Assembly: GCA_946482045.1 (NCBI GenBank)
Contig: CAMLPZ010000186.1
Location: 1 to 8,429 of the forward strand
Origin: an uncultured Asticcacaulis sp.
GTDB taxonomy: Bacteria > Pseudomonadota > Alphaproteobacteria > Caulobacterales > Caulobacteraceae
Direction: 5' to 3'
DNA: 8,429 nucleotides
Each line of letters begins with the position of its first letter. Within the stretch, counting starts at the first letter, position 1. Of this stretch, positions 1 through 5,289 are shown piece after piece. The translations under genes and the position numbers were made by a program. The notes beneath the pieces were generated by a model, which was not told the origin of the DNA, did not search any database, and saw nothing but the letters and a program-made list of their open reading frames with translations.

Positions 1-689
1 AGCATGCCAAACGGCGAGAAGGCGGCGGGCGGCGTCTTGACGGGCGCCAGGGCTTGCGTCTCGCCATAGGGTGCAAGGCCGACATCGACCGGCCGGTCGC
101 GCAGCAGGAGCAGGACGAGAACGAGCGCTATGACAAGCAGGGCGCAGACGAGGAGAAGGGCGGTCCGCCAGCCATAATCTTCCGACAAGCGCGCGATGAC
201 GGGCAGGAAGGCCAGTTGGCCGGTGGCGCTTGAGGCCGTCAGGATGCCGATGACCAGGCCGCGTCTCTGGCTGAACCAGCGGTTGGCGACCGTGGCGCCC
301 AGCACGATGGCGGTCATGCCGGTTCCAACGCCGACGAACAGCCCCCAGAACAAAAAGAGCTGCCAGATTTCGGTCATCAGCAATGACAAGCCGAGCCCGG
401 CGACAATGAGAACCAGCGCCAGCGCCACGACCCTTTTCAGGCCAAAACGAATCATCATGGCGGCGGCAAACGGGGCGATCAGGCCAAGCAAAATCAGGCG
501 CACCGCCAGCGCGCCGGAAATTTCCGCCGCCGTCCAGCCGAAGCTCTTTTGCAGCGGCGGCATCAACACGCCCGGCGCGCCCATGGCGCACGCCGTCGTC
601 AGCATGGTCAGGAAGGTCACGGCCAGCATCACCCAGCCGTAGTGGATATTGTGCCGATTGAGCTGACGGGCGAGGACGCTAGAAACCAT
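1..689 (-). CDS. MFS transporter, N-terminal half (runs off the left edge)
   Basis: A major facilitator superfamily permease of the inner membrane; the substrate cannot be told from this half. Read on the minus strand from ATG at 689, the frame stays open for 229 codons to the window edge. It shows six hydrophobic segments at about residues 17-38, 55-76, 86-105, 109-131, 144-166 and 175-197, which is the N-terminal six-helix bundle of a 12-helix MFS protein. A basic turn after helix 2 (RFGLKR, 81-86) fits MFS motif A, and NRWFSQRRG (136-144) before helix 5 resembles the oxalate/formate-antiporter and monocarboxylate-type MFS branch as I know it. A proline/alanine-rich stretch after helix 6 begins the central cytoplasmic loop. 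No clear Shine-Dalgarno precedes the ATG, but no earlier in-frame start was seen. It is divergent from the tetR gene, so regulation by that protein is likely. Family call is confident; substrate is not. Confidence 0.85.
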   Translation of the reverse strand, partial: MVSSVLARQLNRHNIHYGWVMLAVTFLTMLTTACAMGAPGVLMPPLQKSFGWTAAEISGALAVRLILLGLIAPFAAAMMIRFGLKRVVALALVLIVAGLGLSLLMTEIWQLFLFWGLFVGVGTGMTAIVLGATVANRWFSQRRGLVIGILTASSATGQLAFLPVIARLSEDYGWRTALLLVCALLVIALVLVLLLLRDRPVDVGLAPYGETQALAPVKTPPAAFSPFGM

Positions 690-704
690 GCGGGGCTCGA
701 TTTT

Positions 705-748
705 TACATGATGATGATCATGTTTGTAATTATGATAATCATCATGTA
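705..748. promoter_or_regulatory. Tandem palindromic operators between the MFS and tetR genes
   Basis: Two perfect 11-bp palindromes of the form ATGATNATCAT lie at 711-721 and 732-742, with centres 21 bp apart, that is two helical turns. The outer flanks also form an 11-bp inverted repeat (TACATGATGAT at 705-715 and ATCATCATGTA at 738-748). The second palindrome sits between the -35 and -10 of the tetR promoter, and the first lies just upstream of the -35, so occupancy would block transcription. The simplest reading is a TetR-family autoregulatory operator controlling both divergent genes. The second palindrome also matches the 19-bp Fur box in about 15 positions, so an iron regulator is an alternative. 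Confidence 0.65.
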
Positions 749-752
749 TAAT
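724..752 (+). promoter_or_regulatory. Sigma70-type promoter of the tetR gene
   Basis: TTGTAA (724-729) and a perfect TATAAT (747-752) are separated by 17 bp. The expected transcription start is near 759-760. That lies downstream of the ATG at 755, so this ATG cannot be used from this promoter. The promoter is overlapped by the palindromic operators. Confidence 0.6.
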
Positions 753-755
753 CAA
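729..755 (-). promoter_or_regulatory. Possible promoter of the divergent MFS gene
   Basis: On the minus strand TTGATT (755-750) and CATAAT (734-729) are separated by 15 bp, shorter than ideal. A start near 722 would give a leader of about 33 nt to the ATG at 689. It overlaps the palindrome at 732-742 and the tetR promoter, as expected for a shared control region. This is a weak match, listed because no better one was found. Confidence 0.25.
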
Positions 756-793
756 TGCCAATTGTCGTAACTTTTCCGCCAAACGGAGTTGCC

Positions 794-1375
794 TTGAAAA
801 CCTCGCGCGCCCATGTCGAAAAGAACCGCGAAAACCTGCTGGACGCTGCGTCGAAAGGCTTTCGACGCAAGGGTTTTGAGGGGGTCAAGGTCGCCGAGCT
901 GATGCAGGAGGTCGGCCTCACCCACGGCGGTTTCTACAACTATTTCAAGTCAAAGGACGAACTGGCCGCCAATGCCTGTGAGGCCTCGCTGAAGCGCCAG
1001 GCTGATCGCGTCCGGGCCATGAAGGATAAGGAGCCAGCGACGGAACTGGTCGCATATATAGAGCGCTACCTGTCCCAGGCCAGCCGCGATGCGCCGGAAA
1101 ATACCTGCCTGTTTCCGTCGCTGGCCGCCGATGTGTCGCGTCAGGGCGAGGCGGTGCGCGCGGTCTTCAGCGATGGCCTGCGCGATTATCTCGACGCCAT
1201 GGGCGATCTGACCGACAAGGACCGGCCCGAGAACAGCCTGCCGCACAATGCGGTTGCCGTGTTGTCGACCCTGGTCGGCGCCATGGTGCTGGCCCGCGCC
1301 GTCAATGACCGTCAGCTGTCGGACGGAATCTTGTACGCGGCGCGGCAATCCCTGACTCGGCGATACGAGAAATAA
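794..1375 (+). CDS. TetR/AcrR-family transcriptional regulator
   Basis: A one-domain repressor-type DNA-binding protein of 193 residues. The N-terminal helix-turn-helix domain covers about residues 8-57, with the recognition part VAELMQEVGLTHGGFYNYF at 33-51 followed by KSKDEL, a very typical TetR signature. The remaining helical part would bind an effector; it carries CLFPSLAADV (105-114), so Cys105 at the start of this helix may be a redox or ligand contact, which is inference only. I chose the TTG at 794 rather than the ATG at 755 for three reasons: CGGAG (784-788) is spaced 5 nt from the TTG, the ATG lies before the expected transcription start, and TetR proteins of this type usually begin about ten residues before the first helix. 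It is divergent from the MFS gene and probably represses it and itself through the palindromes between them. The inducer is unknown. Confidence 0.85.
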   Translation: MKTSRAHVEKNRENLLDAASKGFRRKGFEGVKVAELMQEVGLTHGGFYNYFKSKDELAANACEASLKRQADRVRAMKDKEPATELVAYIERYLSQASRDAPENTCLFPSLAADVSRQGEAVRAVFSDGLRDYLDAMGDLTDKDRPENSLPHNAVAVLSTLVGAMVLARAVNDRQLSDGILYAARQSLTRRYEK

Positions 1376-1464
1376 AAATGCGATAGGAAAAAGACTTAGG
1401 CCTCTCGGGCGCAACTTTTTGGCCACAGGGGTGTCAAAATCCCCCGCTACTCTGTAAAGTATGG

Positions 1465-1492
1465 GCGCCTGAGCGGGAATCAGGCGCTTTTT
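1465..1492 (+). terminator. Intrinsic terminator between tetR and the SPOR gene
   Basis: A perfect 8-bp stem, GCGCCTGA (1465-1472) with TCAGGCGC (1480-1487), has a 7-nt loop and is followed directly by TTTTT. On the minus strand no T-run follows, so it acts only rightward. It lies 90 nt after the tetR stop and only 32 nt before the SPOR start codon, leaving almost no room for a promoter after it. It may therefore end the tetR transcript, or act as an attenuator in the leader of the downstream unit. Confidence 0.75.
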
Positions 1493-1524
1493 CGTATTTC
1501 GAGTCAACTCCCAGGGAAACCGTC

Positions 1525-2271
1525 ATGACCGATAAGGACCGCGGCACCTATTCGCCGCCGACCGAGGATAACTTGTCCTATGAAGCGCGCCGGCCGTCCC
1601 AGCGCGATCAGGCGCCGATTACGCTGATCATCAGCGGCATCTTCCTCGTCGTGCTCTTGATCGTCGTCCTGATCTTCTACAATTCGGGCCTGAACAAGGG
1701 CGCCGGCAATGCGCCCGAAGTGGGTGATCCGGTTGGCGACACCAAGGAGCGTATCGAGGACGCCAAGCCGTTAAGCGAACAGGAGTTCGATGCCGGCCAG
1801 GATACGGGCATCGCCACCTTCGCGCCGTCCGCCGAAGCGCCGGCACGTGACGCCGCCTCGATGGCCGCCAATGAAGCGCCGCCACCAGCCGCTCCGATCC
1901 AGGGACCGCTGCCCTCACAGGCCGACAATGCCGCCATCACCAGCGGTCAGCTCAAGCCGCCGGTCCAGGCTGTAACACCACAGGCGACGCCCGCCAGCGC
2001 CCCGGCGCCGGCCGCGCCGAAGCCCGCTGCTGCCGGTTCGGTGGTGCAGATCGGCGCCTTTGACAGCCAGGAAACGGCCAACCGCGAATATGCCAGCGTC
2101 GCTTCGTCCTATGGCCTGTTCGTCGGTGGTACATCGAAGCGCATCGAGAAGGTCGAGACGCCCAAGGGCACCTTCTACCGGACGTCTTTCGCCGGCTTTG
2201 CCTCGGCCGAAAAGGCCCGATCCTTCTGCTCGGCGCTGAAGGCCGCCGGTCGCGATTGTATTGTAAAGTAA
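1525..2271 (+). CDS. SPOR-domain inner-membrane protein
   Basis: A bitopic inner-membrane protein of 248 residues expected to bind septal (denuded) peptidoglycan from the periplasm. A charged cytoplasmic segment (1-30) is followed by one transmembrane helix (about 31-53), then a long alanine/proline-rich periplasmic linker (about 55-168) and a C-terminal SPOR domain (about 171-246). The SPOR domain begins with VVQIGAF, contains the FYRTSFAGF strand and ends in CSALKAAGRDCIV. Two cysteines in that last part (Cys235 and Cys245) could pair in the periplasm, which is inference. The start is supported by AGGGA (1513-1517), 7 nt before ATG. It is the first gene of a packed unit, 6 nt before nagZ. 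In many alphaproteobacteria, as I recall, a similar SPOR gene sits between argS and nagZ. The domain family is clear; a specific role in division is inferred. Confidence 0.88.
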   Translation: MTDKDRGTYSPPTEDNLSYEARRPSQRDQAPITLIISGIFLVVLLIVVLIFYNSGLNKGAGNAPEVGDPVGDTKERIEDAKPLSEQEFDAGQDTGIATFAPSAEAPARDAASMAANEAPPPAAPIQGPLPSQADNAAITSGQLKPPVQAVTPQATPASAPAPAAPKPAAAGSVVQIGAFDSQETANREYASVASSYGLFVGGTSKRIEKVETPKGTFYRTSFAGFASAEKARSFCSALKAAGRDCIVK

Positions 2272-2277
2272 TAAGAG

Positions 2278-3345
2278 ATGGCGACGCACGCTTGTATCCT
2301 GGGCCTAAGCGGTACGGAACTCACACCGGCGGAGCGCAAATTCTTCCGTAACGCCCAGCCGCTGGGTTTCATCCTGTTTCGGCGTAATGTCGAGACGCCG
2401 GAACAGGTCAAGGCGCTGGTCGACGATCTCAAGACTTGCGTCGAGCATGAGGCGCTGATCCTGATCGACCAGGAAGGTGGCCGTGTCCGCCGTCTGCGCC
2501 CGCCGCACTGGCCCGACTATCCCGCGGCGTCGCGTTTCGCCGAAGTTTGCAACGATCCTCATGAAGCCCGCGATATGGCGCGGCTGGGCGCGCGCCTGAT
2601 GGCCGCCGACCTTTTCGCGCTTGGCATCAATGTCGACTGCGCGCCCGTGCTGGATGTGCCGCAGCCCGGCGCCCACGACATTATCGGCGACCGCGCCTAC
2701 GGGCTGACGGCGAAGGATGTCGCCGTCATGGGCCGCGCCGCCTGCGAAGGGTTCCTGGCGGGTGGCGTCCTGCCGGTCATCAAGCACATTCCCGGACATG
2801 GCCGGGCAGGGGCCGACAGCCACGCCTCGCTGCCGGTGGTCGACACGTCGCTCGAAGAACTGCTGGCCGTCGATTTCTATCCCTTCCAGGTCAATGCCGA
2901 CATGCCCTTGGCGATGACGGCGCACGTCCTCTATACGGCGGTCGATCCAAAGCACCCTGCGACAACCTCCAAGAAATGCATCCGTCTGATCCGCGACGGT
3001 ATAGGCTTCGACGGGCTGATCATGTGCGACGACCTGTCGATGGGGGCGCTCAGCGGTGAACTCAATGCCCGCGCCCACGCTAGCCTCAAGGCCGGCTGCG
3101 ACGTGCTTCTGCACTGTAACGGCCAGATGGAGCAGATGCTTGAGGTCATGAAGGAGGCGCCCAAGCTGAAAGGCGCGGCGCGCCGCCGCACCGAAGCGGC
3201 CCTGTCGCGTCTGCTGCGCCACCCGGAACCGCTCAACGTGCCCGAAGCGCGCGCGCGTTTCGACACCGTGCTGGCGCGTGTCGCCATGGGCGAAGCGCGC
3301 GCCGATCCAACCGAGTTCCAGGCAGCCCCCCAGGTAACGGCATAA
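2278..3345 (+). CDS. nagZ: Beta-N-acetylhexosaminidase, muropeptide recycling
   Basis: A cytoplasmic glycoside hydrolase of family 3. It removes N-acetylglucosamine from GlcNAc-1,6-anhydro-muropeptides during cell-wall recycling, the step that in many bacteria yields the signal for AmpC induction. The 355-residue protein has IDQEGGRVRRL (63-73), the family signature KHIPGHGR (169-176), and DSH (180-182) on the mobile loop that supplies the catalytic Asp/His pair. The nucleophile should be the first aspartate of CDDLSMGAL, Asp251. Most relatives I know have S or T where this protein has Cys250. No signal peptide or membrane segment is seen, as expected for NagZ. It starts 6 nt after the SPOR stop with only a weak purine run before ATG, so translation is probably coupled to the upstream gene. 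The C-terminal tail after about residue 335 is unstructured-looking. High confidence. Confidence 0.95.
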   Translation: MATHACILGLSGTELTPAERKFFRNAQPLGFILFRRNVETPEQVKALVDDLKTCVEHEALILIDQEGGRVRRLRPPHWPDYPAASRFAEVCNDPHEARDMARLGARLMAADLFALGINVDCAPVLDVPQPGAHDIIGDRAYGLTAKDVAVMGRAACEGFLAGGVLPVIKHIPGHGRAGADSHASLPVVDTSLEELLAVDFYPFQVNADMPLAMTAHVLYTAVDPKHPATTSKKCIRLIRDGIGFDGLIMCDDLSMGALSGELNARAHASLKAGCDVLLHCNGQMEQMLEVMKEAPKLKGAARRRTEAALSRLLRHPEPLNVPEARARFDTVLARVAMGEARADPTEFQAAPQVTA

Positions 3346-3349
3346 GACC

Positions 3350-4228
3350 GTGGTCCAGACGCCAAAGGCCATTTCCGGGCTTGAGCACGACGTCCAGCAG
3401 CGCAAGCTGGACTTTGCCGGCGCCGCGTCGACGGACACGCCCGAAGACATCGCCCCCGAGGAAGCTCTGGTCCTCGATCTCGACGGCTTCGAAGGCCCGC
3501 TGCACGTCCTGCTGGCCCTGGCCCGGTCGCAAAAAGTGGACTTGCTCAGGATCTCGATTACCAAGCTGGCCGAGCAGTACCTGGCCTTTATCCAGGAAGC
3601 GCGCCGGCTTCGGTTTGCCCTGGCGGCCGACTATCTCGTCATGGCGTCGTGGCTGGCCTATCTGAAGTCGCGCCTCTTGCTGCCCAAGACCGAGCGCAAA
3701 CAGACCGACGAGATGGCGCCGGAAGAGATGGCGCTGGCGCTGGCCTTCCGTCTGAAGAAGCTCGAGACCATGCGCAAGGCGGTCGAGGCCCTCACGTCTC
3801 GGCCGCAATTGAAACGCGACGTGTTCGCGCGTGGCGACCCGGAGGCGCGGCTGATCATTCCGTCGGCCAATATCGACGCCAATGTCTTTGATCTTATGAG
3901 CGCCTACGTCACCCAGCGCCGGCGCGAGGCCGAGCGCCACTATGATCCGACGCGACGCATCGAAGCCTATTCGCTGGAAGACGCGCGCGATAACCTGCGC
4001 GCGCAACTGCCGCGCCTGACCGGCTGGACGGCGCTCGACGATGTCGCGCCCCGGCCTGAGGATTTCAACCTCGGCGAACATGCGCCACGCCGCGTCTCGT
4101 ACATGGCCTCGACCCTGTCGGCTTCGCTGGAACTGGCCAAGGAAGGCCAGCTTCAGCTCCAGCAACTGGCGACATTCGAGACGCTCTATATGCGCCGTCG
4201 GCCGCCGCTGATCGGAGGCGCGTCGTGA
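3350..4228 (+). CDS. scpA: Segregation and condensation protein A (SMC kleisin)
   Basis: The kleisin subunit that bridges the two heads of the SMC dimer and binds ScpB, needed for chromosome compaction and segregation. The 292-residue protein has the hallmark LDGFEGPLHVLL (44-55), then QKVDLLRISI and TKLAEQYLAFI (61-81), which form the N-terminal SMC-neck-binding region. A helical stretch DYLVMASWLAYLKSRLLLP (94-112) follows. The middle (about 115-240) is charged and variable and should carry the ScpB-binding part. A C-terminal winged-helix segment (about 247-284) would contact the SMC head. About 40 residues precede the conserved core, so this is a slightly long N-terminus; the GTG start at 3350 has no strong ribosome site and lies 4 nt after the nagZ stop, which suggests coupled translation. 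It overlaps scpB by 4 nt. Identity is firm, the exact start less so. Confidence 0.93.
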   Translation: MVQTPKAISGLEHDVQQRKLDFAGAASTDTPEDIAPEEALVLDLDGFEGPLHVLLALARSQKVDLLRISITKLAEQYLAFIQEARRLRFALAADYLVMASWLAYLKSRLLLPKTERKQTDEMAPEEMALALAFRLKKLETMRKAVEALTSRPQLKRDVFARGDPEARLIIPSANIDANVFDLMSAYVTQRRREAERHYDPTRRIEAYSLEDARDNLRAQLPRLTGWTALDDVAPRPEDFNLGEHAPRRVSYMASTLSASLELAKEGQLQLQQLATFETLYMRRRPPLIGGAS

Positions 4229-4869
4229 GCCCTGAGGATGTCGAACGCGCCATCGAGGCGCTTCTGTTTGCCGCCGCGGGGCCTTTGTCGGCCGCGGAAC
4301 TGGCCTATCGTCTGCCGGAAGGCGCCGATATCGGCAAGGCTCTGGCGGGGCTCAAGGCGCGCTATGCCGGGCGAGGGGTATCGCTGGAGGTCATCAACGA
4401 TCGCTGGCAGTTCCGCACCGCGCCCGACCTGGCCTTTTTGATGGTCGAGGAGCGCGAGGAGCCACGCAAACTGTCGAAGGCGGCCCTGGAGACCCTGGCC
4501 ATCATCGCCTACCATCAGCCGGTGACGCGCGCCGAAATCGAAATGATCCGCGGTGTCGGCCTGTCGCGTGGCACGCTCGACGTCCTGCACGAAATGAACC
4601 TGATCAAGCTGCGCGGCCGCCGCAAGACGCCGGGACGTCCCGTCGCCTATGGCACGACCGACACCTTCCTGGAACAGTTCTCGCTGCCGAGCCTGGCCGA
4701 CCTGCCGGGCGTCGCCGAGATGCGTGCAGCAGGCCTTCTGGACATCAATGTTCCGGCCGATTTCATGGTGCCCGATCCCAGCGCGCCCCAGACCGCCGAG
4801 GACGCCGCCTCGCTGGACGACATGGACGAAATTGAATTTGCCCAGGATTTCTTCGAAGAGAAAGATTGA
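4225..4869 (+). CDS. scpB: Segregation and condensation protein B
   Basis: The non-SMC partner that dimerises and binds the middle of ScpA in the SMC condensin complex. The 214-residue protein has two winged-helix domains: about residues 2-75 (starting DVERAIEALLFAAAGPLS) and 82-155. The second carries the family signature LSKAALETLAIIAYHQPVTR (83-102), then IRGV and the GRRKTPGRPVAYGTT wing (131-145). An acidic tail (about 188-214, rich in Asp and Glu) ends the protein, as often seen in ScpB. The start is GTG at 4225, overlapping the scpA stop as GTGA, with a strong GGAGG at 4214-4218 spaced 6 nt away. This arrangement fits equal, coupled production with ScpA. It is the last gene of the packed SPOR-nagZ-scpAB unit. 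Confidence 0.95.
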   Translation: MSPEDVERAIEALLFAAAGPLSAAELAYRLPEGADIGKALAGLKARYAGRGVSLEVINDRWQFRTAPDLAFLMVEEREEPRKLSKAALETLAIIAYHQPVTRAEIEMIRGVGLSRGTLDVLHEMNLIKLRGRRKTPGRPVAYGTTDTFLEQFSLPSLADLPGVAEMRAAGLLDINVPADFMVPDPSAPQTAEDAASLDDMDEIEFAQDFFEEKD

Positions 4870-4876
4870 CTTTTGA

Positions 4877-4898
4877 CGTCACGACTTCGGCAGTGACG
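4877..4898 (+). other. UUCG-capped hairpin after scpB
   Basis: CGTCAC (4877-4882) pairs with GTGACG (4893-4898), and the loop contains C-TTCG-G (4885-4890), an especially stable tetraloop in RNA. The hairpin starts 7 nt after the scpB stop. No T-run follows it on the plus strand, so it is not a classical intrinsic terminator; it could stabilise the 3' end or assist factor-dependent termination. Confidence 0.4.
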
Positions 4899-4919
4899 AA
4901 AAATTGCGTAAAAAGCGCT

Positions 4920-4948
4920 TTGAAGTCGCCTTAAACTGCGACTATATG
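4920..4948 (+). promoter_or_regulatory. Putative promoter of the tatABC unit
   Basis: TTGAAG (4920-4925) and TATATG (4943-4948) are spaced 17 bp apart, each matching the sigma70 consensus at 4 of 6 positions. Transcription would start near 4955, about 80 nt before the tatA start codon. It lies in a relatively AT-rich stretch of the 165-bp scpB-tatA gap. Being a visual match, it needs transcript data for support. Confidence 0.45.
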
Positions 4949-4954
4949 AGCACA

Positions 4955-5023
4955 ATGGCCATGACTTCGGCCTGTTTTGTAAAGTACCAGGCGCGCCATG
5001 TCAGGAATGGGCGAGCCGTTTGA
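4955..5023 (+). other. Possible leader peptide upstream of tatA
   Basis: An open frame of 22 codons starts with ATG at 4955, exactly where the predicted transcript would begin, and ends with TGA at 5021-5023. Another ATG lies 9 nt upstream in the same frame. The stop codon shares bases with the tatA Shine-Dalgarno GAGGAGA (5022-5028). There is no ribosome site before it, so it would have to be translated as a leaderless message, which is common in alphaproteobacteria. The peptide resembles nothing I know. It may equally be chance. Confidence 0.2.
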
Positions 5024-5034
5024 GGAGACCGCCA

Positions 5035-5226
5035 ATGGGTGCAATCAGTATCTGGCACATCGGCTTTGTGCTTATCATCGTTCTGCTGCTGTTCGGTACA
5101 GGCAAGCTGTCGGGCCTGATGGGCGACGCCGCCAAAGGCATCAAGGCGTTCAAGGACGGCCTGAAGGACGAGCCCGAAGCCGAAAAGAAGACCGAGACGG
5201 TCAAGAGCGAAGAGCCCAAGGCTTGA
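5035..5226 (+). CDS. tatA: Twin-arginine translocase subunit TatA
   Basis: The pore- or membrane-weakening subunit of the Tat system, which moves folded proteins with twin-arginine signal peptides across the inner membrane. The 63-residue protein starts [10 protein letters not shown] and has one short transmembrane helix (about 4-20). The invariant FG hinge is at Phe20-Gly21, followed by [10 protein letters not shown] and an amphipathic helix (about 24-44, including [10 protein letters not shown]). A charged Lys/Glu tail (45-63) ends it. I chose ATG 5035 because GAGGAGA (5022-5028) is 6 nt upstream; an in-frame TTG at 5020 would only add five residues with no homology. It is first in the tatABC order and is separated from tatB by 63 nt, so independent control of its level is possible. 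TatA/TatE distinction rests on the context with tatB and tatC. Confidence 0.95.
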   Translation: MGAISIWHIGFVLIIVLLLFGTGKLSGLMGDAAKGIKAFKDGLKDEPEAEKKTETVKSEEPKA

Positions 5227-5232
5227 TCCCGC

Positions 5233-5253
5233 GACCGGGTGAACAATCCGGTC
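5233..5253 (+). other. Hairpin in the tatA-tatB gap
   Basis: GACCGG (5233-5238) pairs with CCGGTC (5248-5253) across a 9-nt loop, 7 nt after the tatA stop. No T-run follows. It could protect the 3' end of a tatA message or reduce read-through into tatB, which would suit the excess of TatA over TatB and TatC known from other bacteria. Function is inferred. Confidence 0.35.
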
Positions 5254-5289
5254 TGACCTGTTGAAACCGTTGAAGAAAGCCTGAATCGG

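Noticed and set aside
196..642. Plus-strand open frame of 148 codons at the left edge
   Set aside because: It is antisense to the MFS gene, whose six hydrophobic helices read clearly on the minus strand; the plus-strand product is low-complexity.
1423..1447. GGGG...CCCC pairing before the terminator as a riboswitch stem
   Set aside because: Only four or five pairs with a 9-nt loop, and no conserved riboswitch motif was recognised.
950..1507. Minus-strand open frame of 185 codons across tetR and the following gap
   Set aside because: It runs opposite the tetR gene and through the terminator hairpin, and the product resembles no known protein.
2305..3564. A 419-codon open frame on the minus strand opposite nagZ and the start of scpA
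   Set aside because: nagZ and scpA have clear family motifs on the plus strand; the antisense product has biased composition and no recognisable family.
3233..4165. A 310-codon open frame on the minus strand opposite scpA
   Set aside because: Shadow of scpA, with no domain and no ribosome site seen.
4998..5264. An 88-codon frame overlapping the whole of tatA
   Set aside because: tatA in the other frame matches the family residue for residue, and this frame has no ribosome site.
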